In this document: one piece after another, positions 1 through 9,750 of the stretch
Layout: each line of letters starts with the position of its first letter
How positions within the stretch are numbered: position 1 is the first letter of the stretch
Assembly: GCF_040500475.1 (NCBI RefSeq)
Contig: NZ_CP159358.1
Span: forward strand, 744,001 to 808,000
Source of the DNA: Bacillus sp. Bos-x628
Lineage (GTDB): Bacteria > Bacillota > Bacilli > Bacillales > Bacillaceae
Length of the DNA stretch: 64,000 nucleotides
Direction of reading: 5' to 3'
Position numbers and translations under genes: made by a program
Notes under the pieces: model-generated
What the model was told of the DNA's origin: nothing
What the model saw: the letters and a program-made list of their open reading frames with translations, nothing else
Databases searched by the model: none

Positions 1-1039
1 TGGTCCCGCACTGCTCTTTTTCAATTCCTTCTGTAATCAGTGCATCAAGTGCAGGTAGTACAATGCCTATCCCAACCCCGCCAATGCTCAAACATATAAA
101 TAATAAGTAGAAACTGTGATTCCACCACAAAAAGATATAAGAAAGAGATAATAAGGCCATTCCCACGATTAAAAACAATCTCATTTTTCCCTTCTCTTTT
201 CCGATGGTCTTTCCAGCAACGAAGGAACTAATAGACAAAAAAAGGAGCGGGATACTAAGAAGGAGCCCTTTTTTGACCCCTTTAATTTGATAAGCCGCCT
301 CTAAGTTGTCAGATAAATAAAAGAGCACACCAAATAGAAGAAACATAATAAAACCGCCAATTGCAAAAATAGAATAAAGCCAGCGTCCATCATGTTTAAA
401 AATGGTCTTTGTTGATTTCAAAAATTCTTTAAATGAAGGCGCATTCTCTTCTTTTTTAGCGGATTCAACCATAAACAAGACCATGAGAAAGCTTGTAATT
501 GAGAAAAACGGAATGAACCAAAACGGCATAAACCAAAACCAAGAAGCAAGCAGTGCTCCGATAATTGGACTTAGTACTTTTCCAGCAGTATTGGATGTTT
601 CAATCGCACCAAGCCCTGCACTCACCTCTTTATCATCATGAAATAAGTCTCCTATAAACGGCATGACAACAGGAGCCGCTCCTGCTGATCCAACACCTTG
701 AAGTACCCTGCCGAATAAAATCCACATGTATGGTTCTTTCATAATGGTTGAAGCAACGGCTGCAACAGCTCCTCCAAGACCAGCAATTAAAAGGCATGGA
801 AGTAGCACCTTTTTCCTCCCAATACGATCAGATAAATACCCTGCAATTGGAATGCATAAGATCGCGACAACGGAATATACCGTAATAATGAGTGAGACCT
901 GAAAGGAAGTAATTGAAAGTTTCTTTTCTATCTCTGGCAATACTGGTATTAACATCGAGTTCCCAAGTGTCATGATTAAAGGCACTGATGATAATGCAAT
1001 AATATTTTTTTTACTGACTGTTTTCTCGCCCAACATCAT
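1..1039 (-). CDS. ymfD: MFS multidrug/siderophore exporter YmfD (C-terminal part cut by window edge)
   Basis: Membrane exporter of the major facilitator superfamily. The B. subtilis homologue at this position has been linked to bacillibactin export. The visible 346 residues start at tandem ATGs (1039 and 1036) and show repeated hydrophobic helices. The MFS signature between helices 2 and 3, GYLSDRIGRKK, is present, as is a drug-export type motif in helix 5 (AGLGAIETSNTAGKVLSPIIGA). The frame is open to base 1, so the last few helices lie outside the window. It follows ymfC in the same direction but is separated by a terminator, so it is probably its own unit. The ribosome binding site (GGGTGA) nearly touches the start. 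The exact substrate is inferred from synteny. Confidence 0.9.
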   Translation of the reverse strand, partial: MMLGEKTVSKKNIIALSSVPLIMTLGNSMLIPVLPEIEKKLSITSFQVSLIITVYSVVAILCIPIAGYLSDRIGRKKVLLPCLLIAGLGGAVAAVASTIMKEPYMWILFGRVLQGVGSAGAAPVVMPFIGDLFHDDKEVSAGLGAIETSNTAGKVLSPIIGALLASWFWFMPFWFIPFFSITSFLMVLFMVESAKKEENAPSFKEFLKSTKTIFKHDGRWLYSIFAIGGFIMFLLFGVLFYLSDNLEAAYQIKGVKKGLLLSIPLLFLSISSFVAGKTIGKEKGKMRLFLIVGMALLSLSYIFLWWNHSFYLLFICLSIGGVGIGIVLPALDALITEGIEKEQCGT

Positions 1040-1050
1040 TCACCCAATTC

Positions 1051-1078
1051 TATATACTGTTACCTTTTAGTGTGGCAA
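1051..1078 (-). promoter_or_regulatory. Candidate SigA promoter of ymfD
   Basis: On the minus strand TTGCCA (1078-1073) and TATATA (1056-1051) are separated by 16 bases. Transcription would start about 5 bases before the ATG at 1039, leaving almost no leader, so the call is weak. Confidence 0.3.
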
Positions 1079-1101
1079 GTTTTATGGTTATTATGTACGG
1101 G

Positions 1102-1141
1102 CAAAAAAACAAAAGGCAACCGCTTATGAAAGCGCCTGCTT
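1102..1141 (-). terminator. Intrinsic terminator after ymfC
   Basis: Just behind the ymfC stop. The minus-strand RNA pairs AAAGCA with TGCCTT (one G-U), then CGCTT with AAGCG around a TCAT loop, with a 2x2 internal loop between them. A U-rich run (TTGTTTTTTTG) follows. Confidence 0.7.
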
Positions 1142-1143
1142 TG

Positions 1144-1869
1144 TTAAAATCGTTTACGAATGACATGAAAACTGAATTTATCCGCTCGAAAGTAGTTCAG
1201 CGAGTATAAAACCGGCTGATCATCTTGATCATAGTGCATTTGTTTCAGTAACAGAAGAGCAGTTTCAGGATCACATTCTAGTATAGGAGAAACTTGATCA
1301 TGATAGCCAATCGGTTCAATGTCGGCAACTGCATATTTAATCCCGCTATGTGGTTCTCTGCCAAACAGCTCAAAAAGTGATTTGTCCTCATGAGTAAAAG
1401 AAGCGGGTAAATGTTTGACAGGAATTTTATCCAAACAATATACGACTGGTTGTCCATCTGCCGTTCGAACGCGCTCCATTGAAAAGATCTCATCAGATTC
1501 ATCACACTGAAAACGGATGACGTCATTCTCTGTTGGCTCCCCTTCTTGCGAGGATAAGAAGATTGTTCCAGGTGTCATATTCACCTGCTCAATCATTTTC
1601 GTGACACTGGTGAGCTGTTCAATGCCTGTTGAAAAGAGGGGTCTTGAATTGACAAAAGTCCCTACTCCATGCCTTCTAATCAAATACTTTTCTTCTTCTA
1701 ATATACGAAGGGCTTCACGCAGTGTCGCTCTGCTCACTCCTAAAAGTTTTGAGAGCTCGAACTCTGAGGGCAGTTTTTCTTTTTCGGCATATACACCTGT
1801 TTGAATATCTTCTTTAATACGGTCAATCACTTTCAAATATAAATGTCGATTGTCTGTTTTGGTAGACAT
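1144..1869 (-). CDS. ymfC: GntR/HutC-family transcription regulator YmfC
   Basis: DNA-binding repressor of the GntR superfamily, HutC subgroup. An N-terminal winged helix-turn-helix (about residues 8-72, with [22 protein letters not shown]) is followed by a ligand-sensing UTRA domain (about 90-235). The effector is unknown. The 241-residue length matches B. subtilis YmfC. The ATG at 1869 was chosen over an upstream one at 1890 because GGAGGG lies 5 bases before it. It precedes ymfD in the same direction, so it may control that exporter as well as itself; this is inference. A 20-base element upstream of the gene is nearly repeated in front of the glycoside hydrolase cluster. Confidence 0.92.
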   Translation of the reverse strand: MSTKTDNRHLYLKVIDRIKEDIQTGVYAEKEKLPSEFELSKLLGVSRATLREALRILEEEKYLIRRHGVGTFVNSRPLFSTGIEQLTSVTKMIEQVNMTPGTIFLSSQEGEPTENDVIRFQCDESDEIFSMERVRTADGQPVVYCLDKIPVKHLPASFTHEDKSLFELFGREPHSGIKYAVADIEPIGYHDQVSPILECDPETALLLLKQMHYDQDDQPVLYSLNYFRADKFSFHVIRKRF

Positions 1870-2009
1870 GTTTTCCCTCCGTCTAATCAACGCAAATGAT
1901 AAGATGAGAAATCTCTGTTCCGAGATAAGATGAAAATAACTATATCATGTTTTGAAAAATAAATAAATAGCCCGACATCCAGTTGACATAATTATTATAT
2001 GATTGACTT
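1870..2009 (-). promoter_or_regulatory. ymfC upstream regulatory region
   Basis: A possible SigA -10 TATAGT lies at 1944-1939 with a poor -35 (TTTATT, 1967-1962) at 17 bases. A second possible -10, TATAAT, lies further upstream (about 2000-1995). The 20-base element at 1973-1992 (minus strand ATTATGTCAACT, then NNATNTCG) sits 5 bases upstream of the first -35 and is nearly repeated at 32986-33005. A GTCAA direct repeat flanks it. Confidence 0.35.
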
Positions 2010-2045
2010 AAAGGACTAAAATGATTTTATTTATTTTAGCCCTTT
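2010..2045 (-). terminator. Stem-loop downstream of spoIIIE, possible terminator
   Basis: A 13-bp stem, 2010-2022 with 2033-2045, around a 10-base loop. The only imperfect pair is G-U in minus-strand RNA but A-C in plus-strand RNA, so the structure fits a minus-strand transcript. The U-run after it is short (CCTTTAAG). It lies 116 bases past the spoIIIE stop and may be that gene's terminator or an operator for ymfC. Confidence 0.45.
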
Positions 2046-2160
2046 GTCATCTTTTCAGAAAAACCAGTACTTCATTGGAGCGAATGAAACATTCGTGAGC
2101 ACCAGCACAGATCTGACAACGAATGCGAGGGGTTTGTCTACACGCTAAGCTCTCTTCCAT

Positions 2161-4530
2161 TTATGAAGAGAGCTCGTCATATTGTTCTTTCGATAAGAGG
2201 ACTTCTCTCGGTTTACTTCCTTCATATGGCCCCACAACGCCCCGCTCTTCCATTGCATCAATCAGACGTGCCGCTCGTGTATAGCCAATGCGGAATCTTC
2301 TTTGCAACATAGAAACAGAAGCCGTTTGCATACCAATGATTAATTCTACAGCTTCATCATATAAATCGTCTTCAACAGCCGTAAGCTCATCCTGCGTTTC
2401 TTCACTTGGAATCATTTCTTCTTGATATTGAGCCTTTTGCTGCGTGATGACATGATCTACAACATGTTCTACTTCTTCATCTGATAAAAATGCTCCTTGC
2501 ACACGGACAGGCTTGTTCGCACCAACAGGTAAAAACAGCATGTCTCCCCTGCCTAGCAGCTTCTCTGCGCCCCCCATGTCAAGAATCGTTCTTGAATCCG
2601 TTTGTGAAGATACACTAAAAGCAATTCTTGATGGAATGTTTGCCTTAATAACCCCTGTAATTACATCTACAGAAGGTCTTTGTGTTGCGATAATTAAATG
2701 AATGCCAGCAGCACGTGCCATTTGAGAAAGTCTCGTAATTGAATCTTCAACATCAGAAGATGCGACCATCATTAAATCTGCCAGCTCATCCACTATTACC
2801 ACAATATAAGGGAGCTCTGGTTGTTTTGCTTCCTCGGTTTGATTCATACGTTTAATATAATCATTGTAACCTTCAATATTCCTTGTGCCAGTATGAGAAA
2901 ACAGTTCGTAGCGGCGTTCCATTTCACTAACCACTTTTTTTAGTGCCTGAGACGCTTTCTTCGGGTCTGTTACAACTGGTGCTAAAAGATGCGGGATACC
3001 ATTGTAGACATTTAGTTCCACCATTTTAGGATCAATCATCATCATCTTCACTTCATGCGGTTTTGCTCTCATGAGAATACTTGTAATAATCCCATTGATA
3101 CATACACTTTTTCCGCTACCGGTTGATCCTGCTACAAGCAAATGAGGCATTTTATTCAATTCAGCCAGCACCGCTTCACCAGAAATATTGCGGCCAAGCC
3201 CGATTAACAGTTTAGCATTTGGACGATCGTTTTGCTTCGATTCTAAGACCTCTTTTAAAGAGACCATGGCAATTTCGGCGTTAGGCACTTCTATCCCAAT
3301 CGCCGATTTACCTGGAATCGGTGCCTCAATTCGAATATCCTTTGCTGCTAGAGCCAGTGCTAGGTCATCACTTAAATTGACAATTTTACTTACTTTGACC
3401 CCGACATCCGGGTATACTTCATATTTCGTCACTGCCGGTCCTAAATGAACCTGCGTCACCTTTGCCTTCACACCAAAGCTTTGAAACGTTTTCTCGAGCT
3501 TTCTTGCATTTTCGTATATGTTTTTCTTATCCGTTTGTTGTCCCGAATGCTGGGGATCAGCCAAAATATCGAGAGACGGCAATTCGTAATCTTTATTTTC
3601 GAGTTCAGTAAACGTCATTGGCAGTGCTTCTTTTGGTTGATCTGCCCGATCATGCGATAATGCATTTTGCGCAGACTGCTCTTTTACATGGGGTCCGGTG
3701 TCTGTCGATACCTGCTCCTTTTGAACCGGAGGAGTGATCATTTCATCCCTGTCTGCAAAACTGGAGATAATCGGCTGACTATTGTCAGCAAGTGGTGTTT
3801 CCGCCTCGATCAAGATGTGATCATCATCGTCATCTTCTTGAACACGTGAACGTTTCTTCTTTTCTTTCTGAGAGGTAGTGCTTTTTTTAGCCCGCCTCAT
3901 CCCTTTCATATCCTCAACAAACGCCTTCCACTGCTTGATAAAAAATTGTGAAACAGGCAGCAACACCTTTTTAACCATTTCTTGTAGCGATCGATTTGTC
4001 ATTAGGATAATCCCAATCAGCATCAGTACAATGGCCATGATTTGAGAACCCGCTTGAGCAAATAAAAAGTAGGAAGCTGCAAACAAAATCGCACCGATCA
4101 TTCCGCCTCCTAAATCAGGAGAGCCTGTCTCACCCTTTATGTCCATTAAGAAAAGCTCAAACGTATTTTTTATCACACTTTGAGAGCCTATGACCCCTGC
4201 AGATGATAAGTGCTGAAATAGTTTGACATGTGACAACAGCAAGATACTAGCGATGATGCAGTAAAGTCCTACTTTCCTTCTTGTTAAAATATCAGGTATT
4301 TGTTTTTTCCAAAAGATCGTCACACCAAAAAGAAATAACCCGATGAGACAGAGAATGAACCATTCACCTGCAAAAAATCGGAATAAATATACAAAGGTTT
4401 GTCCGACAACACCTAACTGCAAAATGGCAATGATCGCTATGGCAATACAAACCAGCCCGTTTAATTCATATTTCAGGTTTAGCTGTTTATTTTGTTTTTT
4501 TCTTGTTTTACGTTTTCTTTTTTTTGCCAT
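2161..4530 (-). CDS. spoIIIE: DNA translocase SpoIIIE
   Basis: FtsK/SpoIIIE ATPase that pumps the chromosome into the forespore through the asymmetric septum. The N-terminal part (about residues 20-190) has four transmembrane helices. A charged linker follows (about 200-330). The motor domain has Walker A GSTGSGKS and Walker [13 protein letters not shown]. The C-terminal gamma winged helix ([21 protein letters not shown]) recognises the orienting DNA repeats. Length (789 residues) is as in B. subtilis. The ATG at 4530 is preferred because AAGGTG lies 6 bases upstream; ATG 4536 and GTG 4539 are in frame. Beyond its stop are the 2010-2045 stem-loop and ymfC. Confidence 0.97.
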   Translation of the reverse strand: MAKKRKRKTRKKQNKQLNLKYELNGLVCIAIAIIAILQLGVVGQTFVYLFRFFAGEWFILCLIGLFLFGVTIFWKKQIPDILTRRKVGLYCIIASILLLSHVKLFQHLSSAGVIGSQSVIKNTFELFLMDIKGETGSPDLGGGMIGAILFAASYFLFAQAGSQIMAIVLMLIGIILMTNRSLQEMVKKVLLPVSQFFIKQWKAFVEDMKGMRRAKKSTTSQKEKKKRSRVQEDDDDDHILIEAETPLADNSQPIISSFADRDEMITPPVQKEQVSTDTGPHVKEQSAQNALSHDRADQPKEALPMTFTELENKDYELPSLDILADPQHSGQQTDKKNIYENARKLEKTFQSFGVKAKVTQVHLGPAVTKYEVYPDVGVKVSKIVNLSDDLALALAAKDIRIEAPIPGKSAIGIEVPNAEIAMVSLKEVLESKQNDRPNAKLLIGLGRNISGEAVLAELNKMPHLLVAGSTGSGKSVCINGIITSILMRAKPHEVKMMMIDPKMVELNVYNGIPHLLAPVVTDPKKASQALKKVVSEMERRYELFSHTGTRNIEGYNDYIKRMNQTEEAKQPELPYIVVIVDELADLMMVASSDVEDSITRLSQMARAAGIHLIIATQRPSVDVITGVIKANIPSRIAFSVSSQTDSRTILDMGGAEKLLGRGDMLFLPVGANKPVRVQGAFLSDEEVEHVVDHVITQQKAQYQEEMIPSEETQDELTAVEDDLYDEAVELIIGMQTASVSMLQRRFRIGYTRAARLIDAMEERGVVGPYEGSKPREVLLSKEQYDELSS

Positions 4531-4569
4531 ACTCATCACCTTACTACAAAAGAAAATATAACCTACTGA

Positions 4570-4599
4570 AAGATGAGAAAGCAGCCTGGTTTTGGCTGC
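4570..4599 (-). terminator. Possible terminator between ylzJ and spoIIIE
   Basis: GCAGCC (4581-4586) pairs with GGCTGC (4594-4599) around a 7-base loop. On the minus strand TTTCTCATCTTT follows. The stem is short and the T-run is interrupted. Confidence 0.45.
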
Positions 4600-4636
4600 A
4601 TCTTGTTGTAAGTTTTCCCTTTATTATAGCATAGAA

Positions 4637-4876
4637 TCATTCATCTGCGTTAGTTTGATTCGCACCTAAATTTAACTTCAATCGCTTGCCTGGTGCAAGC
4701 TCTTGATTTAAAAAGTCCATTGGATTTGTGCTAAGAACTTGAACGATTTCTGCTTCATCTTCTTTCATTTCAACCATGACAGGCACGCCTTGAATCTGAA
4801 TCTGCTTAAGCCGGCGCTGCTGCTCATTTTCCTGAGGGTATATCATCTCATACGGCATTGGTGTATATAAAATCAT
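4637..4876 (-). CDS. ylzJ: YlzJ-like small protein
   Basis: A 79-residue protein of the YlzJ family of Bacillus, of unknown function. It is soluble, with no signal peptide or membrane segment, and is rich in Gln and Glu in the middle ([14 protein letters not shown]). Its ATG overlaps the TGA of tepA by four bases, so translation is probably coupled to tepA. The tepA-ylzJ pair is conserved in Bacillus, which suggests a shared role, but nothing in the sequence shows what that is. Confidence 0.85.
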   Translation of the reverse strand: MILYTPMPYEMIYPQENEQQRRLKQIQIQGVPVMVEMKEDEAEIVQVLSTNPMDFLNQELAPGKRLKLNLGANQTNADE

Positions 4877-5601
4877 TGGATCATCCCCTCGTTTTGAGAA
4901 GATCGTTCTTCTATGAGTTCATTTAACTTTTTAATCGCTTGTCCTACACCGCCGACTTCATTCATGAGTCCATATTCTGCTGCCTCATGACCAACGACAT
5001 TTGTTCCAATGTCTCTAGTTAAATTACCCTTTGAGAACATTAACTCTTTAAACTTCTCTTCTGTAATACCTGAGTGGCTTGTGACAAAGTTAATGACCCT
5101 TTCCTGCATTTTATCTAAGTATTCAAAGGTTTGCGGGACACCAATCACAAGACCGGTTAAACGCACAGGATGAATGGTCATTGTAGCGGTTTCTGCAATG
5201 TATGAATAATCACATGATACAGCGATTGGTACACCTATTGAGTGCCCGCCGCCAAGCACAATGGACACGGTTGGTTTTGATAAGGAAGCCAGCATTTCCG
5301 CAATGGCTAATCCAGCTTCAACATCACCGCCAACTGTATTTAAAATAATTAAAAGGCCTTCAATTTTTGGATTTTGTTCAACTGCAACGATTTGTGGGAT
5401 AACGTGCTCATATTTGGTCGTTTTGTTTTGTGGCGGGAGCTGCATGTGACCTTCAATTTGTCCAATAATGGTTAGGCAATGTATATTTGTATCTTGTGAC
5501 AATTGTGGAACAGCAGTTTCGCCAAGCTGTTGTATTTTGCTCATAATGCTTTCTTTTTCTTCTGGCTTTCGCTCTAGCTGCTGTTCATTTTTTTCATCCA
5601 T
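4873..5601 (-). CDS. tepA: ClpP-like serine protease TepA (translocation-enhancing protein)
   Basis: Member of the ClpP/crotonase-fold peptidases, described in B. subtilis as helping protein secretion, probably by degrading leftover signal or misfolded peptides in the cytosol or at the membrane. 242 residues, with no signal peptide. The catalytic serine lies in [10 protein letters not shown] (about residue 120) and the histidine in TIHPVR (about 143). The N-terminal 25 residues are charged and probably disordered. AAAGGATG precedes the ATG. The gene follows the rnjB terminator and overlaps ylzJ. Substrates are not known from sequence. Confidence 0.9.
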   Translation of the reverse strand: MDEKNEQQLERKPEEKESIMSKIQQLGETAVPQLSQDTNIHCLTIIGQIEGHMQLPPQNKTTKYEHVIPQIVAVEQNPKIEGLLIILNTVGGDVEAGLAIAEMLASLSKPTVSIVLGGGHSIGVPIAVSCDYSYIAETATMTIHPVRLTGLVIGVPQTFEYLDKMQERVINFVTSHSGITEEKFKELMFSKGNLTRDIGTNVVGHEAAEYGLMNEVGGVGQAIKKLNELIEERSSQNEGMIQ

Positions 5602-5659
5602 TTGTCTTCATCCTTTCCTAAGCACTCTTTTCCTATTATGAACAAGAAGGCTTTATTCA

Positions 5660-5703
5660 ATCCAACACAAACAAAGCCCAAAGAGCTTATGCTCCTTGGG
5701 CTT
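5660..5703 (-). terminator. Intrinsic terminator after rnjB
   Basis: A 13-bp stem (5674-5686 with 5691-5703, one G-U pair on the minus strand) with a 4-base loop, followed on the minus strand by TGTTTGTGTT. It begins right behind the rnjB stop. Confidence 0.85.
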
Positions 5704-5707
5704 ATCA

Positions 5708-7375
5708 TCACACTTCCATAATAATTGGAATGATCATTGGCTTACGTTTGGTTTTTTCATAAAGGAATTGATTTAACACATCGCGCATGGATTGTTTAAG
5801 TGTTGACCAATCAACGACTGAGTTTTCTGTCTGCTCCTTGACAATCCCTTTTACTAGCTCTGTTGCTTTCACAATGAGCTCTTCGGATTCTCTTACATAA
5901 ACAAATCCTCTTGTGATGATTTCAGGTCCGGAAATTAATTGTTTCTTTTGTTTATCAAGCGTAATCACCACAATTAAAATGCCGTCTTGAGACAATAGAC
6001 GTCTATCGCGTAAAACAATGTTACCAATATCACCAACGCCAAGACCATCAATCAAAATGTTACCTTGGTGAACCTTTTCACCGATCTTCACGTTCTGTCC
6101 TCTGAATTCAACAACATCCCCTTTATCAATCAAGAAAATGTCACTGCGTTTCATTCCAATTTCTTCTGCAATACGTGAATGTGCTTTTTGCATGCGATAT
6201 TCACCATTGACTGGGATTAAATACTTCGGCTTCAATAGATTCAGCATAAGCTTTAGTTCTTCTTGACAGCCGTGCCCAGATACATGCACACGCTTTTGAG
6301 CAAAAATAACTTGCGCTCCGCTTCTTGTGAGAAAATCGACTGTTTTAGAATAGATAAGCTCTTGTCCAGGGAGCGGTGTTGACGCAATCACAACCGTATC
6401 ATCTTTTTCAATATGAAGCTGTTTGTGATTTTGTTTTGCCATTTTTGTTAAGGCGGCTAGCGGCTCTCCGTGGCTTCCAGCGGTCAAGATGACCACATCA
6501 TTTTTCGCCATTTTTTTCACTTCTTGAGCTGGTACAAACAATTCTTCATCCGCTGTGACGTAACCAAGTTTAATCGCAAGCTGAAGTGTTGTCATCATAT
6601 TCTTTCCTGCAACCGCAAGCTTACGGCCATTTTGAATCGTTGCATTGATGATCTGCTGTACACGGTTAATATTAGAAGAAGCTACAGCTACAATGACACG
6701 ATTATCTGCATTGTACATCGCATTTGAGATTTCGTCTTGGACGAGCGCCTCAGAAGGTGTGTAGCCTGGTTTTTCAGCATTCGCACTGTCTGAAAGAAGT
6801 GCTAGAACACCACTATTTCCAATTTTTGCAATCTCTCCAATGTCACAGGCTTGGTTAAGCGCTGGGGTTTGATCAAATTTAAAATCACCTGTGCATACAA
6901 TTGAACCAAGAGAGGTTTTGAAGCTAATTCCCACTGAGTCAGGGATACTATGGTTGGTTCTGAAAAATGACACCTTTGTTGTTTCAAATGGAATGACTGA
7001 TTTAGCATGAACTTCACGCAAATCAGCTTTTTGATTAAAGCCATATTGTTTTAGCTTTTCTCGAAGTAAAGCAAGGGTCAGCTTCGTTCCATAAACTGGT
7101 ACAGACAATTTACTTAAGCAATGGAATACGCCTCCAATTGCCTCATCATGTCCGTGGGTAAGAAAAATTGCTTTTACCCGATCAGCTCGTTCAGTTAAAT
7201 AGGAGATATCCGGAATGACAACATCAATGCCTAGCATTTCGTTTTCTGGATGCATTAAACCTGCATCAACAACAAATATGTCAGAGTCAATCTCAATGAC
7301 ATATAAATTTTTCCCGATTTCTCCTACGCCTCCCAGTGCAATAATCCTTATGTTTTCTGTATTTATCTTTTTCAA
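5708..7375 (-). CDS. rnjB: Ribonuclease J2
   Basis: Metallo-beta-lactamase/beta-CASP ribonuclease, the partner of RNase J1 in mRNA decay and RNA processing. The start is TTG at 7375, with AGGAGG 9 bases upstream; this gives 555 residues, as in B. subtilis RnjB, whereas the longer in-frame ATG at 7411 has no such site. The zinc motif is degenerate: residues 73-78 read THGHDE and are followed by Ala, where J1 has THGHEDH, so two metal ligands are replaced. This is typical of J2, which is nearly inactive alone. The beta-CASP region and C-terminal domain look complete. Terminators on both sides suggest a single-gene unit. Confidence 0.95.
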   Translation of the reverse strand: MKKINTENIRIIALGGVGEIGKNLYVIEIDSDIFVVDAGLMHPENEMLGIDVVIPDISYLTERADRVKAIFLTHGHDEAIGGVFHCLSKLSVPVYGTKLTLALLREKLKQYGFNQKADLREVHAKSVIPFETTKVSFFRTNHSIPDSVGISFKTSLGSIVCTGDFKFDQTPALNQACDIGEIAKIGNSGVLALLSDSANAEKPGYTPSEALVQDEISNAMYNADNRVIVAVASSNINRVQQIINATIQNGRKLAVAGKNMMTTLQLAIKLGYVTADEELFVPAQEVKKMAKNDVVILTAGSHGEPLAALTKMAKQNHKQLHIEKDDTVVIASTPLPGQELIYSKTVDFLTRSGAQVIFAQKRVHVSGHGCQEELKLMLNLLKPKYLIPVNGEYRMQKAHSRIAEEIGMKRSDIFLIDKGDVVEFRGQNVKIGEKVHQGNILIDGLGVGDIGNIVLRDRRLLSQDGILIVVITLDKQKKQLISGPEIITRGFVYVRESEELIVKATELVKGIVKEQTENSVVDWSTLKQSMRDVLNQFLYEKTKRKPMIIPIIMEV

Positions 7376-7481
7376 AATTCTTATCCTCCTAGTCTCAAGC
7401 CCGTCCATCATCGCTTATTGCTATTATAACTGAATCTAATTTTAGAAAACAAGATGAAGTCACATTTTAAGAAAGTGTTTA

Positions 7482-7527
7482 TGTATAAAAAGCGGTCATA
7501 CTCAGGGACATCTGAGAATGACCGCTT
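7482..7527 (-). terminator. Intrinsic terminator after dapA
   Basis: A 16-bp stem (7490-7505 with 7512-7527, one mismatch) around a 6-base loop, followed on the minus strand by TTTTTATAC. It ends the asd-dapG-dapA unit. Confidence 0.9.
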
Positions 7528-7546
7528 CCGACATCTTTTCTTTTGA

Positions 7547-8413
7547 TTAGCTGTTTAACACACTGCTTAAATCAAGTCTCTTTTCTTCTGACAAAGGCAA
7601 AAGCGGGAGACGGACGGATCCGACATCTAATCCTTTAAGCTGAAGTGCGGTTTTGACAGGTGTCGGATTTGGCGCTGAGAAAAGCTGCTTCATGATTGGG
7701 AGTAGCTTTTGGTGAATGAGTGCTGCATTAGCTGTTTGCCCAGAAGCATAGCTTTTGATCATCTGCTGCATATCAAGTCCAACGATGTGCGAGGCCACAG
7801 AAACTACCCCTTTAGCACCAACTGCTACAGCAGGAAGTGTTAAGCTGTCATCACCTGAGTATACATCAAAATCTTCTGGTGTTTCTGCAATGATTTTTGT
7901 CATCGCATCTAGATCACCGCTCGCTTCTTTCACTGCTACAATGTTGGGTATTTGTGCAAGCTTAATGGTTGTTTCCGGTGCTAAAGATGCAGCCGTTCTT
8001 CCTGGTACATTGTACAGCATAACAGGAAGAGATGTAGACTCGGCAATGGCTTTAAAGTGTTCATACATGCCTTCCTGTGACGGCTTGTTGTAGTAAGGTA
8101 CGACAAGCATCACTGCATCGACGCCCGCTTCTTCTGCTTTTTTCGTTAGTTTGATAGACGCATTTGTATTGTTACTGCCTGTTCCTGCAATGATTTTACA
8201 ACGACCATTTGATAATTTTACCGATTGCTGAAAAAGAGCGACTTTTTCTTCTGTCGATAAGGTTGGCGATTCGCCTGTTGTGCCTGCAACAACTAAAGAA
8301 TCACTGCCATTTTTCAATAAGTAATCAATGAGAATTGATAGCTTTTGGAAATCAATGTTGCCCTTTTTATCAAAAGGGGTAATCATAGCTGTTATGATAC
8401 TTCCGAAATTCAT
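7547..8413 (-). CDS. dapA: 4-hydroxy-tetrahydrodipicolinate synthase
   Basis: Condenses aspartate semialdehyde with pyruvate, the first committed step to diaminopimelate (cell wall), lysine and, in spores, dipicolinate. A TIM-barrel lyase of 288 residues. Thr45/Thr46 (AGTTGES), Tyr134 (LYNVPGRT) and the Schiff-base Lys162 (AVKEASGD) are all present. The ATG at 8413 has GAGGTGA 5 bases upstream; an earlier in-frame start at 8437 lacks one. It follows dapG after 30 bases and asd before that, which supplies the substrate. The terminator at 7482 closes the unit. Confidence 0.97.
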   Translation of the reverse strand: MNFGSIITAMITPFDKKGNIDFQKLSILIDYLLKNGSDSLVVAGTTGESPTLSTEEKVALFQQSVKLSNGRCKIIAGTGSNNTNASIKLTKKAEEAGVDAVMLVVPYYNKPSQEGMYEHFKAIAESTSLPVMLYNVPGRTAASLAPETTIKLAQIPNIVAVKEASGDLDAMTKIIAETPEDFDVYSGDDSLTLPAVAVGAKGVVSVASHIVGLDMQQMIKSYASGQTANAALIHQKLLPIMKQLFSAPNPTPVKTALQLKGLDVGSVRLPLLPLSEEKRLDLSSVLNS

Positions 8414-8443
8414 TTTATTCACCTCATCATGATTCAATCACAT

Positions 8444-9658
8444 TTATCTTGAAAGTTCAAACACTTCATGCAGAGCATTTACAGCCGCTTTCATATTTTC
8501 TTCATGCACTAAAACCCAGATGGTCGTATGACTGTCAGCCGATTGCAAAATCGGGATGTTTTGCTCTGAAAGGGCCGATACGATTTTGGAGGTCACACCT
8601 GGAACGCCCATAATGCCGGCTCCTACAGCTGAAACTTTTGCACAGTTTGTTGTAACAAACGGCGTGTAACCAAGTTCTTTAAGGATCGTGGTTGCCTTTT
8701 CTGTCATCGCACCTGTTACCGTATATACAATTTCACTCGGTGTAATGTTAAAGAAATCGACACTGATTTGCGCATTTGCCATTGCTTTAAAGACCTCTGT
8801 TTGAACACTGTATTGGCCTTCTTTCGCCGGCACTTTGATTTGCGTAACATCATTGACATGAGCAATACCAGTAATGAGACGGTCATACACATCATGACTC
8901 ATTTTATCTGAGTAATGGGAGGTCACGAGTGTACCCTCATCATCAGAATATGTTGAGCGGACCCTTATTGGTACTTTTGCTTGCATGGCAATTTCGACAG
9001 CCCGAGGGTGAATCACTTTTGCACCTTGGTAAGCAAGGTTACATATTTCAGTATAGGTGACGACTCGAAGTGGTTTAGCATTTTTTACAATACGTGGATC
9101 AGCTGTCATGACACCTTCAACATCTGTAAAGATATCAATAAAGTCTGCTTGTAATGCGGCTCCTAAAGCGGCTGCTGATGTATCACTTCCACCTCTTCCG
9201 ATGGTTGTTACATCTCCATTCTTCGCCGCTCCTTGGAATCCAGCAACCACAACGACATCATGCTCAGAAAGTGCTGCCTCAAGACGGTCACATTTCATGT
9301 CAATAATTTTCGCATTTGTATGCTCTTGGTCTGTCACAAAGCCTGCCTGTGCACCGGTCATGGCAACTGATTTCAGACCGTTTTCAGTGAGCATACTTGA
9401 AAACACAACGGCTGAAATATTTTCTCCGCAAGATACAAGCAAATCTTTTTCTCGATTCGTCATGTGCTGAGCGCTGCCATAAAGAAGTCCAAGCAGCGTA
9501 TCTGTAGCGTAAGGATCTCCTTTTCGTCCCATTGCTGAGACGACTACAACCGATTTATAACCTTTTTCTTTTGCAGATAGGATATGTGCGAGTGCTCTTT
9601 TTCTACCTTGATCATCTTTGACAGAAGTACCGCCGAATTTTTGGACAATTATTTTCAC
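8444..9658 (-). CDS. dapG: Aspartokinase I (diaminopimelate-sensitive)
   Basis: Phosphorylates aspartate at the head of the aspartate pathway. 404 residues: an amino-acid kinase domain with QKFGGTSV at residues 5-12 and GRGGSDTSA for ATP binding, then two C-terminal ACT domains (about 270-400) for feedback control. The order asd-dapG-dapA identifies it as the DAP-inhibited isozyme. The start is GTG at 9658, which gives the same length as B. subtilis DapG and has GGAG 8 bases upstream; the GTG at 9667 is too close to that site. Confidence 0.96.
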   Translation of the reverse strand: MKIIVQKFGGTSVKDDQGRKRALAHILSAKEKGYKSVVVVSAMGRKGDPYATDTLLGLLYGSAQHMTNREKDLLVSCGENISAVVFSSMLTENGLKSVAMTGAQAGFVTDQEHTNAKIIDMKCDRLEAALSEHDVVVVAGFQGAAKNGDVTTIGRGGSDTSAAALGAALQADFIDIFTDVEGVMTADPRIVKNAKPLRVVTYTEICNLAYQGAKVIHPRAVEIAMQAKVPIRVRSTYSDDEGTLVTSHYSDKMSHDVYDRLITGIAHVNDVTQIKVPAKEGQYSVQTEVFKAMANAQISVDFFNITPSEIVYTVTGAMTEKATTILKELGYTPFVTTNCAKVSAVGAGIMGVPGVTSKIVSALSEQNIPILQSADSHTTIWVLVHEENMKAAVNALHEVFELSR

Positions 9659-9686
9659 TGTTTTCACTCCAAGTTCATTCTGACGT

Positions 9687-9728
9687 AACAGAAGAGAGCA
9701 GGCGAAAGATGCCTAACTCTCTTCTGTT
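9687..9728 (-). other. Intercistronic stem-loop between asd and dapG, no U-run
   Basis: A perfect 12-bp inverted repeat (9687-9698 with 9717-9728). Its 18-base loop contains a second small stem (AGGC/GCCT). No T-run follows on either strand, so it does not look like an intrinsic terminator. It may be an RNA processing or stability site in the asd-dapG transcript. Confidence 0.6.
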
Positions 9729-9750
9729 CGTCCTTATCATTCGTTAAATG

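Noticed and set aside
2148..2174. 10-bp inverted repeat spanning the spoIIIE stop codon
   Set aside because: AGCTCTCTTC/GAAGAGAGCT is followed by no T-run on either strand, so it was not called a terminator, although a role in mRNA stability is possible.
5708..7375. RNase J2 zinc motif loss as a sign of a pseudogene
   Set aside because: The replaced residues are typical of J2 in Bacillus, the frame is full-length and the rest is conserved, so it is a normal J2.
9057..9470. 137-codon plus-strand frame opposite dapG
   Set aside because: Shadow frame within the aspartokinase gene; Ser/Ala/Thr-rich as expected for the antisense of such a gene.
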